DNA of 64,000 nt, from NCBI RefSeq assembly GCF_018614195.1, contig NZ_JAGGOT010000033.1:1-64000 (forward strand), in the 5' to 3' direction. The position numbers and the translations under genes are program-made. This DNA is from Streptomyces sp. ISL-43 (GTDB taxonomy: Bacteria; Actinomycetota; Actinomycetes; Streptomycetales; Streptomycetaceae). Below are positions 33,949 through 42,149 of the stretch, in pieces. Numbering within the stretch: position 1 is the first letter of the stretch; every line of letters begins with the position of its first letter. Under the pieces are notes generated by a model. The model was not told the DNA's origin and did not search any database. It worked only from the letters and a program-made list of their open reading frames with translations.

Positions 33949-36900
33949 TCAGAGTCCTACCTGTTCCGGAGACACCACACGGCCGTCCGGCAGGAAGATC
34001 CGTACCGTGCCGGGGTCTGCCACGACGAGGAAATTGCCCGAGCTGCTCGCCTGGCTCTGGAACCACGCCTGGCAGTCCGCGCACTGGTGCAGCGTCACAC
34101 CCACCGCGTTGGTGCCGCCCTTGTAGATCTCGGCCGCCCGGAAGGCCATCTTCTCGGCGTGCAGGATGGCCGAGGTCCCGGAGACCCCCTCCGTGTCGTT
34201 GGGTCCGGGCGTCGGAATGTACTGCCCGTCGCCGCGAGCCGCCGAGTAGTCCGGGGTCTGCCGGGTCTCCATGCTGGTGGGGCCCTGGCGCACGCCGCCC
34301 GTGGCGCGTCCGCTGCCGGCGGCCGACGGCTGGATGCCGCCGACCCGGGCCTCGATGTCCGCCGGGGACATTCCCTCCAGGGCCGGCTTCGGCAGCCGAC
34401 CCAGCTCGTCCCATTTCGCCGCGTCCGCCTCCAGCCGGCGGCGGGCGTCGCCCGGCTGCTCCCCGGCGATGGCCTCAGCCGCGTGCGCCGCGGCCGAGGC
34501 GGCCTGGCCGGCGTGGCGCCGTTCCGCGATGAGAGCCGCGCGCTCTTGCGGACTCGCGGACTTCATCCGGTGTTCCACGTCGGCCACTTGGCCCGCGGCC
34601 GCGTTCGCGGCCTGAGTCGCCGTGGCCAGTGCGGGGCTGGGCTCGTTCCGGCCCCTGGCGTTACGCCGGGAGTCGGCCTGCGCGGACGCCATGCGGCCGC
34701 CGCCCACGGTCCGCTCCATTCCGCCGGCATGGGCAAGCAGCGGCTCGGCACCCCCAGCGTCCTTGGCCGCGTCGAACCGCTTCTGGGCGCTCGCGAGCGA
34801 CGCGCGCGCACGGGCCACCGCCGCGCGAACCTCCTCGGGATCGAGCCCGATGTCGTTCAGCTTGATGAGCGGGGTGTCCTTGTCCGGGTTGATCTTCACG
34901 TGGGTCGTGTACCCGGCCTTGGCCGAGCCCACGAGATCGATCGACGTCAGGCGGTAGGTCTTCTTGATCCCGGGCAGGGCGGCCCGCACCGATTCCGGCG
35001 TGGCGCCCTCCGCCTTCATCGAGCGTTCGGCGGCCTGCTCCGCGGCGGCGACGTCGGACTCCTTCTGTGCCATGGTCCGCTCGTCGGGCCCATCCTCCCC
35101 ACGTTCGCCCTTCAGGGACGACAGGATCTTCTTGCCCGCCTTGACGATCTTGTCGATGACCCAGTCGACCGCCTTCATCACCGGCGCCTGGATCGTGGCC
35201 AGGATCGACTTGATCTTCTCGGAGATGCCGCCGAGGCCCAGCAAGCTGGCCAGGAAGTCCAGGACCACCGGGACCGCCTTGGCCAGGCTGTTCTCGATCA
35301 GGCCGGCCACCGCGCCCGAGCCGCCGCTCGCGATCGATTCGATCGAGTCGAGGACCGAGTCCACGAAACTCTTGATCTGCGCCGCGCGGTTCACGAAGAA
35401 CATCACCACGTCGTAGATCGCCTTGCAGGCGCGGACGAACGCCGACGCCGGGTTCAACATCGAGACGATCCAGGTGATGCCCGCCGTGACGATCTTCTCG
35501 ATCACGAAGTCCTTGATCGCCCCGATGACCGTGTCCTTCAGGTCGGACAGCTTTCCGACGATCCACTTCCACAGGCCGCCGATGCCCTCCGTCACCAGTA
35601 CCTGGACCAGCTCGAAGCCGGTCTCCAGCCCCTTCATCGCCCGCTCGCCGATCCGCGCCACGACCCGCGTGCGAATGTTCGACCAGGTCAGGCCCAGGAT
35701 GGAGAGGATCATCTTGACGATGCCCTTGGCGTCGAAGGTCTCGGGGATCTCGATCCCGCCCGCCGACAGCTGGCCGAACAGCCACTGCTTGAGGCCGCTC
35801 TTGAGGTGGTCGCCGATCCGCGCGGCGAAGCCCATGACGCCCGCCTTGACCGCGTTCACCAGATTGCCCAGGAACTCGATCGGCTTCGTGATGATCTTGT
35901 CGATCGCGCCCGCCGCCCGCGCCAGGACACCCAGCAGCATGTCCTTGAGCTTCATGACGGTTTCCGCGGTCTCCTTGATCGCGTCCTTCGCCTTGCTCAA
36001 CAGGCCCTTGTTCTCTGCCTGGAGGCCCTCGATCTCCTTGTCCAGCTCGCTCCGTGCGGCGACGTACTTGTCCGCCAGGTCCTGCACCAGCCCCTGGGAC
36101 TTCTCCGAGACCGAGGACTCCAAGGACGAGAACTCCGCCCCGATCTCCTGGCCCGCCTGCTGCGCGAACTGCTGCAGCTCCCTCGGCTGACCGGCCACGA
36201 TCTCGGAGATCTTCGCCTTGCCCGTCGCGATCCGCGCCGTCGCTTCGCCCAGCCGCCTCCCGATCAGGTCCGCGATGTCGGAGACGACCTTCCGCATCTG
36301 GGCCTCGTAGGTCTTCTTCGACTCCTGGAAGACCTGATTCGCTTCGGGCGGCAGGTCCATCACGAGATCCACGAGCCACTGCGCCGCGCCTGCGGCCCCC
36401 GCGTACCGCCGGTCCTTGTACCTCTTCATTCCCGCCTGGTGGTCCGCGGTGAAGGCGTCGTGAGCGGCCTTCTGCCCCGTCTCGAAGGCCGTCTCCACCT
36501 CCCCGTCCAGCGCGCCGAGCGTCCGCTCGACATCCCCTTTGGTCGCCTCGAAGACCGACTTGAGTTCGGCCGTCACGGCCGCCCGCTTGGCCTCGTCCTT
36601 CCCCTGGGCGTGCGCCTGGCCCGCCGCGACCTGCTGGGACGCGCCCGCCCGGGCCGCCGTCATCGCCTGCATCCCGGCCGGGCCCGCCGCGGCCGCGCCG
36701 CCCTGTTCGGTGGCGACCCGTGCCGCCTCCGCCGCCCTGAACTGCCCCGGGGCGGTGGCCGCGTAGGTGTCGGACTCCTTCTTGGCGTCCAACGCCTCTG
36801 TGAACTTCGGCTCGTTGGAGTGGGCCAGCTGCTCCGGGGTCAGCTTGGCCTCCGCCATCATGCCGTCGGTCTCCTGGGGCCCGTTCCGGAGGTCCGTCTG

Positions 36901-37668
36901 CTCGGCGGGCGCCGGGGCGACGGAGGAGGCCCGAGGGTCCGGGGCCGCGGGCGTGACGGGCGCAGGCTGCCCCGGCAGCGGGGTGACGGGTTTCTCGACG
37001 GCCCTCGACTGGTCCGGGGCCGCCGCGGTCTTCTCGGCGATGTCCCTGGCGGAGCTCTCCTTGCCCGCCTTGACCTGCCCGGACACCTGACCCTTGACCT
37101 CGTCGACCTTCCCGGAGGACGCGAACTTGTCGGCCTCGTCAAGGGACTTGGGGGCCTTTGCGGCGATCGCCGCCTCGACCGCCGCGATGAAGGCCGCCTT
37201 GTCGAAGCTGCCCGGTTTGGCCGCCCCCATCTCCCCGGCCTGGGCGGCCTTCGCCTGCGCCTCCTTGTCGTCGCCCGGTGCCTTGGCGGCGTCCTGCGCG
37301 GCCTTCGCCTGGGAGGCGGCGGTGGGGTGCTTGGCGAGCGTGTCCTTCTTGGCCCGGATGTCCCCGGCCGCCTTCTTGAAGCGGGGGTCCGTGTCGGGGG
37401 TCAGCCCGGTAGGGGCGGCCGGGAGCGTACCTGAACCGGCGTCCAGCCGCTGGACCTGTGCGGGAGAGGAGGCCTGGGCGACGGGCCTGGGCGCGACCAG
37501 GCGGGCCACGGCCGCGTTCCCCGCCCGCGCCTGGAGGCGCTGCAGGGCGCGCGGATCCAGCGCCCTGGGTCGTGCGGTCGTCCCGGCCGTACCCTCGGCG
37601 GCGAGGCGCGGCGTCCGGGTCTCCCGTACGGGCTTCTCGCCGGTGGTCCGGTCTCCCGTGTCCTTCAC
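33949..37668 (-). CDS. Large eCIS-linked toxin-like protein with C-terminal deaminase-like domain
   Basis: A 1239-residue protein starting with GTG, 2 bp after the stop of the DUF4157 gene (GGAG within that gene). Residues 42-58 hold the LQRLQARAGNAAVARL motif. Residues about 90-420 are Ala/Lys-rich coiled-coil sequence. About 430-860 is a long amphipathic/hydrophobic helical region (segments such as LGLTWSNIRTRVVARIGERA, LNPASAFVRACKAIYDVVMFFVN and LASLLGLGGISEKIKSI) that closely resembles proteins tied to contractile injection systems. The last 75 residues carry His1170-Ala-Glu1172 and Cys1196-x-x-Cys1199, the zinc and proton-shuttle layout of nucleic-acid or nucleoside deaminases. I infer a delivered toxin that edits nucleic acid. 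No immunity gene is seen. Confidence 0.75.
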   Translation of the reverse strand: MKDTGDRTTGEKPVRETRTPRLAAEGTAGTTARPRALDPRALQRLQARAGNAAVARLVAPRPVAQASSPAQVQRLDAGSGTLPAAPTGLTPDTDPRFKKAAGDIRAKKDTLAKHPTAASQAKAAQDAAKAPGDDKEAQAKAAQAGEMGAAKPGSFDKAAFIAAVEAAIAAKAPKSLDEADKFASSGKVDEVKGQVSGQVKAGKESSARDIAEKTAAAPDQSRAVEKPVTPLPGQPAPVTPAAPDPRASSVAPAPAEQTDLRNGPQETDGMMAEAKLTPEQLAHSNEPKFTEALDAKKESDTYAATAPGQFRAAEAARVATEQGGAAAAGPAGMQAMTAARAGASQQVAAGQAHAQGKDEAKRAAVTAELKSVFEATKGDVERTLGALDGEVETAFETGQKAAHDAFTADHQAGMKRYKDRRYAGAAGAAQWLVDLVMDLPPEANQVFQESKKTYEAQMRKVVSDIADLIGRRLGEATARIATGKAKISEIVAGQPRELQQFAQQAGQEIGAEFSSLESSVSEKSQGLVQDLADKYVAARSELDKEIEGLQAENKGLLSKAKDAIKETAETVMKLKDMLLGVLARAAGAIDKIITKPIEFLGNLVNAVKAGVMGFAARIGDHLKSGLKQWLFGQLSAGGIEIPETFDAKGIVKMILSILGLTWSNIRTRVVARIGERAMKGLETGFELVQVLVTEGIGGLWKWIVGKLSDLKDTVIGAIKDFVIEKIVTAGITWIVSMLNPASAFVRACKAIYDVVMFFVNRAAQIKSFVDSVLDSIESIASGGSGAVAGLIENSLAKAVPVVLDFLASLLGLGGISEKIKSILATIQAPVMKAVDWVIDKIVKAGKKILSSLKGERGEDGPDERTMAQKESDVAAAEQAAERSMKAEGATPESVRAALPGIKKTYRLTSIDLVGSAKAGYTTHVKINPDKDTPLIKLNDIGLDPEEVRAAVARARASLASAQKRFDAAKDAGGAEPLLAHAGGMERTVGGGRMASAQADSRRNARGRNEPSPALATATQAANAAAGQVADVEHRMKSASPQERAALIAERRHAGQAASAAAHAAEAIAGEQPGDARRRLEADAAKWDELGRLPKPALEGMSPADIEARVGGIQPSAAGSGRATGGVRQGPTSMETRQTPDYSAARGDGQYIPTPGPNDTEGVSGTSAILHAEKMAFRAAEIYKGGTNAVGVTLHQCADCQAWFQSQASSSGNFLVVADPGTVRIFLPDGRVVSPEQVGL

Positions 37669-37670
37669 CC

Positions 37671-38366
37671 CTACTCCGCCGGGGCTTCGTCCTCTTCGGC
37701 CTCCTCGACCGCCGCGCGCTGCACGAACATCCCCTGTGCGGAGGTCACTTCATCACCGCCCGCGACGGACTCGCGCTGTACGGGCGCGGGCGCGGCCATC
37801 ACCCGGTCAGCGTTCGCGACGGCCTCCCGCTCGAAGCGGTCGGAGGGGTCGCTGACCTTGATGCCGCCGGAGGTCTCCGTACCATCGACCGGCCCCGAGC
37901 GCTGCTGCACCACATGCGTCAGCTCATGGGCGAGGGTGGTGCGGCCCTGGTGGGATCCGGGATCGTAGGCGTCCCGCTGGAAGACCACATGCGAACCGAC
38001 CGTGTACGCGTGGGCGTTGACGCCCTTCGCCGACTCGTGCGCGGCGCCGTCCGTGTGGACCCGTACGTCCCCGAAGTCGTGGCCCAGCCGGCCCTCCATG
38101 TCCGCACGTACCTCCGGGTCCAGCGCCTGGCCGCCGGAGCCGACCACATCGTGCACGGCGGACCGCTGCAGGGCGGCCCCCACCCCGCTGTTGCCGAGCG
38201 CCCGCTGCAGCCGCAGCATCCCGGTCGGCCCGAGTACGTCGGCCCGCCCGCCGGCCGCCGCCTTGAGCAGCAGTGCGTCCGGGGCGCCCGCCTCAAGCTC
38301 GGCCTTGGGCCGCGGACCGGTCCGGCTCTCCGCATCGTGCTCGTGCTCAGGTCCGTGCTCGTGCAT
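37671..38366 (-). CDS. DUF4157 protein with HELTH metallopeptidase-like motif
   Basis: A 231-residue protein. Residues 51-66 contain LRLQRALGNSGVGAAL, the short motif common in eCIS-associated proteins. The DUF4157 core spans about 85-160: LDPEVRADMEGRLGHDFGDVRVHTDG, AYTVGSHVVFQRDAYDPGS and LAHELTHVVQQ (His147, Glu148, His151), a zincin-like zinc site. DUF4157 is a marker of eCIS cargo and of metallopeptidase-processed toxins. GGGGGGA precedes the ATG. It is translationally coupled to the large downstream protein, and may process, load or carry it. Confidence 0.85.
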   Translation of the reverse strand: MHEHGPEHEHDAESRTGPRPKAELEAGAPDALLLKAAAGGRADVLGPTGMLRLQRALGNSGVGAALQRSAVHDVVGSGGQALDPEVRADMEGRLGHDFGDVRVHTDGAAHESAKGVNAHAYTVGSHVVFQRDAYDPGSHQGRTTLAHELTHVVQQRSGPVDGTETSGGIKVSDPSDRFEREAVANADRVMAAPAPVQRESVAGGDEVTSAQGMFVQRAAVEEAEEDEAPAE

Positions 38367-38525
38367 CTGTCCCCCCGGCGGATCGGCCTCCCCACGACGA
38401 TGCCGTCGCGGGCGTGGTCCCGTCAGAGGTGAAGTGAGCCAGGGCAGGGCACCGGTTGATGCCCGATAGGGCACCCACACCGGACCGCAGGCTCCGGCGG
38501 CCGCGGACTCTCGTGTCCCGAGGGA

Positions 38526-39560
38526 CTACCTTGGCGCAACGGCTCCCGAGTCCGGCGACTGTTGGAGTCCGGATGTGTCGACCGCCTCGAAGTCCGATCC
38601 GTGGAAGCCCTTGAGCGCGTCGAGCTGAGAATTGTCCCAGCCGGAGTTTTCTTCACCGGTGATGTACCAGGCCGAGCCGTTGTCCGCGACGATGGCGCCG
38701 TACTTCTTGAGCGCCTCGGCCACGGCCTTGGCTTGCGGGGCCAGCTTCGAAATGTCCACCGAGCTCTTGAGCCGCAGTCGCAGCCCCATGGGAGGAAGCG
38801 ACTCGTCCGCCGCGGAGCCCGCCTGGTGCCTTGCGGGCCAGACGTAGCTTTGGTCTGAGCGAGGCACGGTGATGCGGATCGCGTGGTCGATTCGACCCGC
38901 TGCCGCCTCGTCGTAGCGCACCAGTCCGGGGAGGATGGCAAGGCCGGCGGCATCGGCCGACGTCCACCCGTCCGGCCGCAGCTTGTGGGACCGCAGGTCG
39001 AAGACCGCGCCCGAGCCGGCGTGCCAGGCGCTGTCACCTTGCTGCTGTGCGTCCCAGAGCTCGTAGGACTTGCACAGGGCGCGGTCCCAGACGATGACGT
39101 GTCGGTCCCCGTCGCTCGTCGGACCGTTCTCGATCTTGGCATTCTGCGGGATCCGGTACCCGGACTTCTCGCTTTCCTCGGCGTAGTCCAGGGTGACTTT
39201 CGATTCCGGCACCGTCGTGTCCGAGATGGTGATGGGAATGCCGAAAGGCCGGCCGTCGGTGAGCCCCGCCCCGAAGTCCGGGTGCAGGGGCTCCGTGGAA
39301 CCGATCGAGGAGACGTACCGGGAGGAGCTCGGGTGCACGGGAAGCCCGTCCACGGGTGCACGCCAGAAACTCTCCGGCAGTGAGGTCTGACAGGAAGCGT
39401 CTTGCGAGCCGACGCCAACCGGAATGACCGTCGCGGAAGGCACCCTCTTGTCGGAATCGGGGGAGCCGGACAGCAGACACGCGGCCGCAACGGCGGAAAC
39501 CGTGGCAATTGAGGTGATTCGATTCCTCGAGCGCCATTCCGCTACGTGCTTGATCGTCAT
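38526..39560 (-). CDS. Conserved secreted protein, function unknown
   Basis: A 344-residue exported protein with an N-terminal signal-like segment (RITSIATVSAVAAACLLSG, about residues 14-32); the Cys may be a weak lipobox. The mature domain has strongly patterned segments: HPDFGAGLTDGRPFGIPI, YRIPQNAKIENG, GSGAVFDLRSHKLRPDGWTSADAAGLAILPGLVRYDE, and IVADNGSAWYITG. These recur in many soil actinobacterial secreted proteins, but no enzymatic role is known to me. GAGGTGA lies before the ATG. It is upstream of and on the same strand as the DUF4157 gene, with a 159-bp gap. Confidence 0.75.
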   Translation of the reverse strand: MTIKHVAEWRSRNRITSIATVSAVAAACLLSGSPDSDKRVPSATVIPVGVGSQDASCQTSLPESFWRAPVDGLPVHPSSSRYVSSIGSTEPLHPDFGAGLTDGRPFGIPITISDTTVPESKVTLDYAEESEKSGYRIPQNAKIENGPTSDGDRHVIVWDRALCKSYELWDAQQQGDSAWHAGSGAVFDLRSHKLRPDGWTSADAAGLAILPGLVRYDEAAAGRIDHAIRITVPRSDQSYVWPARHQAGSAADESLPPMGLRLRLKSSVDISKLAPQAKAVAEALKKYGAIVADNGSAWYITGEENSGWDNSQLDALKGFHGSDFEAVDTSGLQQSPDSGAVAPR

Positions 39561-39871
39561 GGCTTCACCTCATCTGAGCGGTCTACGAGGCGGGCGTCCA
39601 CGGCTTTCCCTGTGAGTCTCCTCCAGCCTAAGGGCTCGTTCCGGCCCCGGCGCTCCGCCGTTCCCATGTGGCCACAGGACGCAAGCCGAGGACGTCGATG
39701 ACAGCCGGGCTGAGGCCTGACTTGCGTCCGGCAGCGGGTACGGGGTCCAGCCCGTGGGGCCCGTGGCGGCGAGTCGGGCGTGAAGCACTTGCCGAGCCGC
39801 GGGCAGAGATGACCGGACCGGCGGCGGCCGTGCTGGTTCCCCTCGGTGCTACCACCCTGCTACCTTCAGAT

Positions 39872-40138
39872 ATGAGCAGCGCGAAGAAGCAGACCCAGCT
39901 GAGGCTGGAGCCCGACGTCCTGGCCGCCGGGAAGGATGCGGCGGCCGCCCGCGGACTGGACTTCAACCAGTACGTGCAGCGACTGATCACCGAGGACACC
40001 ACCGGCGCCCGGGCGGCCGGCATGGCCGCCGCCCAACGGCTCCTGGACACCCACGGCGACTTCCTGCGGGACTTGGAAGACGAACTCGACGCCCAGCATC
40101 GCCGTCCTGTGCGGGACAGCCGCGGCGCCGCTGCGTGA
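39872..40138 (+). CDS. Antitoxin of a Fic-like toxin-antitoxin pair
   Basis: An 88-residue protein. The N-terminal MSSAKKQTQLRLEPDVLAAGKDAAAARGLDFNQYVQRLI looks like a ribbon-helix-helix DNA-binding domain, and the C-terminal helix probably binds the toxin. The stop overlaps the toxin GTG (GTGA), typical for such pairs. No ribosome site precedes the ATG, but TACCTT at 39861-39866 could be a -10 element for a leaderless mRNA. It probably neutralises the toxin and represses the operon. Confidence 0.78.
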   Translation: MSSAKKQTQLRLEPDVLAAGKDAAAARGLDFNQYVQRLITEDTTGARAAGMAAAQRLLDTHGDFLRDLEDELDAQHRRPVRDSRGAAA

Positions 40139-40509
40139 GCATGTCCCTGCACGTCGACCTCACCTGGATCCTGGAAGTCGCCGAACGCGCCGGCCACCGC
40201 GATCCCGCCCCCGACGACCTGGGTGTCCCGATCGCCGCCGTCGCCCGCCACCGCGCCGAGCTCCTCGAACAGCCCGTCTACGGCGGCCCCTACGCCCGCG
40301 CCGCAGCCCTCGTCCACACCCTCGGCCGCTGCCGCTGGCTGGAACGCTCCAACCTGACCGTCGCCTGCGCCACGGCGGTGATGTACCTGACGGCCAGCGG
40401 CATCCCCGCCGACCCCAGCCGCGACCAGCTCACCGCTCTCGCCCACGAGCTCTACGATCCCGGCACCACCACCGCCCGCATCGCCGAACTCCTGCGCACC
40501 TGGCGATAG
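40135..40509 (+). CDS. Fic/Doc-like toxin with a degenerate active-site motif
   Basis: A 124-residue protein annotated in relatives as a Fic-family toxin component: LHVDLTWILEVAERAG, VPIAAVARHRAELLEQPVYGGPYARAAALVHTLG, then WLERSNLTVACATAVMYLTASG. In active Doc proteins the last segment has H-x-F-x-x-x-N-K-R-T; here the His position is not His and K-R is L-T, so AMP or phosphate transfer by the normal mechanism is unlikely. Either the family uses other residues or it is an inactive paralogue. It follows its antitoxin with a 4-bp overlap. Confidence 0.75.
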   Translation: MSMSLHVDLTWILEVAERAGHRDPAPDDLGVPIAAVARHRAELLEQPVYGGPYARAAALVHTLGRCRWLERSNLTVACATAVMYLTASGIPADPSRDQLTALAHELYDPGTTTARIAELLRTWR

Positions 40510-40570
40510 GCGTACGCGCTGCCCGGGCGGCGAGAGCGGGCCGCGACGCCCGACGTATCGGGACATGACA

Positions 40571-40604
40571 GAAGGGCCCGGATCCATCTGGATCCGGGCC
40601 CTTC
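40571..40604 (-). terminator. Terminator of the initiator tRNA gene
   Basis: The arms 40571-40585 and 40590-40604 pair perfectly over 15 bp around an ATCT loop. It lies 7 bp past the tRNA 3' end on the minus strand and 61 bp beyond the Fic stop, so it may serve both. Confidence 0.85.
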
Positions 40605-40611
40605 CGGGTAG

Positions 40612-40685
40612 TAGCGGGGACAGGATTTGAACCTGCGACCTCTGGGTTATGAGCCCAGCGAGCTACCGAGCTGCTCCACCCCGCG
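40612..40685 (-). tRNA. Initiator tRNA-fMet (CAT)
   Basis: A full cloverleaf of 74 nt without an encoded CCA. The acceptor stem is CGCGGGG with CCCCGCT, leaving position 1 unpaired with position 72, as in initiator tRNAs. The anticodon arm GGGCTCATAACCC has the three G-C pairs that mark tRNA-fMet, and the T arm is GCAGGTTCAAATCCTGT. A 15-bp hairpin follows. The tRNA points left, with its 3' end next to the Fic pair and the toxin-like locus. Confidence 0.95.
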
Positions 40686-40741
40686 TCGGTGAACCCCACC
40701 CTACGGCACCGCCGGACCGCCCATGACCAGCCTTGACCTGA

Positions 40742-41776
40742 TCAGATGCCTGCTGCCCGGTGAGAGTGACGAGTTGCCCCGGCGCCCGCACCCATCCTGA
40801 CCGGTGGCAGGCGCGTGCGCCGGTGTTCGCCCGGGGTCAGTCCGTAGGCGGCGCGGAAGGTATGGCTGAACCCGGCCGCGTCGGTGAAACCCCACCGTCT
40901 GCCCACCTCGTGCACGGGCAGTGCGGCGAGCAGCGGATCCACCAGGTCGGCCGAGCAGCGTTCCAGCCGGCGTCGGCGGATCGTCTGCGACACCGTTTCC
41001 TTCCGGTCCGCGAAGAGCCGGTGCAGGAGCCGCACCGAGATGTGGTGGCGGGCCGCGATCCGGGGCGGCGAGAGCCCGGGGTCGGCGAGGTTGTCCTCGA
41101 TGAACAGATCGAGCCGCTTCAGCAGCAGCTGGTGCCGGGTGTGCGGCGGCAGCCGGTCCGTGGCGTCGACGTGGTGGGCGAGGAACGCCGTAGCCAGATC
41201 CCAGGTCATGACGCCGAGGCGCTCCTCGTCCACGGACGTGAGGTACTCCGCTTCCCGGACGACGGACACGAGGTGGCGGGCGAAGACCGCCGCGACCCCG
41301 GTCGTGGACGGAAGTCCGTGCGCGAGGAGCCGGTCGACCTTGGCTTCGGGCAGGGGGAGGAGGGACCGGGGCAGATGGAGGACCAGGGCACGGGCCGGCC
41401 CGGCGTCCGGCCTGCCCGCGGCCTGGCTGTCGTAGGGGAGCGATGAACTCCACAGGTTGAAGTCACCGGGTCGCAGGAGGGTTTCCTGCCGGGACTGGGA
41501 CATGGCCATGGTCCCGCCGAGCAGCAGCGTCAGTTCGTACGTCTCCGGGTCGGACCGGCGGATCAGGCGGGCCGTGCGCTGCGAGTGCAGACCGGTGAAG
41601 GACAGGGTGGCGATCCGTGCGGCCCCCAGCGACAGCACCTCCATGCTCCCGGCGAACCCGGCCGGGTCATCGCTCGTGACGTGGCTCGCCCCGGCCCCCT
41701 GGCTGACGGTCTCCCGCCACCATTCGAACCGGTCTTGCGGCGGCAGGTCCGCCGTGTCGTAGATGGTCAGTGCCAT
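40742..41776 (-). CDS. AraC-family transcriptional regulator
   Basis: A 344-residue regulator. Residues about 1-200 form a cupin-like sensor domain (MALTIYDTADLPPQDRFEWWRETVS at the start, TYELTLLLGGTMAMSQSRQETLLRPGDFNLW in outline), as in the AraC_binding_2/NphR-type group. The last 110 residues hold two helix-turn-helix units (PPRIAARHHISVRLLHRLFADRKETVSQTI and VGRRWGFTDAAGFSHTFRAAYGLTPGEHR). GGGGG precedes the ATG. The inducer is unknown. It is divergent from a secreted-protein gene. Confidence 0.9.
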   Translation of the reverse strand: MALTIYDTADLPPQDRFEWWRETVSQGAGASHVTSDDPAGFAGSMEVLSLGAARIATLSFTGLHSQRTARLIRRSDPETYELTLLLGGTMAMSQSRQETLLRPGDFNLWSSSLPYDSQAAGRPDAGPARALVLHLPRSLLPLPEAKVDRLLAHGLPSTTGVAAVFARHLVSVVREAEYLTSVDEERLGVMTWDLATAFLAHHVDATDRLPPHTRHQLLLKRLDLFIEDNLADPGLSPPRIAARHHISVRLLHRLFADRKETVSQTIRRRRLERCSADLVDPLLAALPVHEVGRRWGFTDAAGFSHTFRAAYGLTPGEHRRTRLPPVRMGAGAGATRHSHRAAGI

Positions 41777-42149
41777 GGACCCCCGGGCCTTCCTCCTCCG
41801 ATGCGGAGGATCCTCCACCTTGGGGAGCGCGTCGGCCGCCGTCCACGCCACGCGGCGCGGCACGGCCTGATCCGGATCACCCCGGCGCGGGCATGCGGAA
41901 GAGGCCTTGGGGGCGGACGGGCGTCGGCAGGTGCCACGCGGGCCACCGGAGCGGAAGGCGGCGACGCCCGCACGGGACCGGCGCGGCCCCACCACATCCG
42001 GCGCGTTCTCGCCGACGGAGGGCCCGCTCAGCGTGCGCTGAGAACCAATGACGCGTGCACCCTGCGCCAACGACCGCGACCGGTGCGCGGCCGCAGACTT
42101 CGTGTGTCGCGAAGGCGGCGGACGACGGAACGGACCGGGGGTGGGGCAG
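41777..42149. promoter_or_regulatory. Divergent promoter region between araC-type gene and secreted-protein gene
   Basis: About 370 bp with no supported gene. It separates two divergently transcribed genes and should hold both promoters. No clear operator palindrome was seen. Confidence 0.5.

Noticed and set aside
33244..37434. A plus-strand frame of about 1400 codons opposite the toxin-like gene
   Set aside because: The residues are mostly Arg, Gly, Leu and Pro with no fold pattern. The minus strand has a ribosome site, gene coupling and recognisable motifs.
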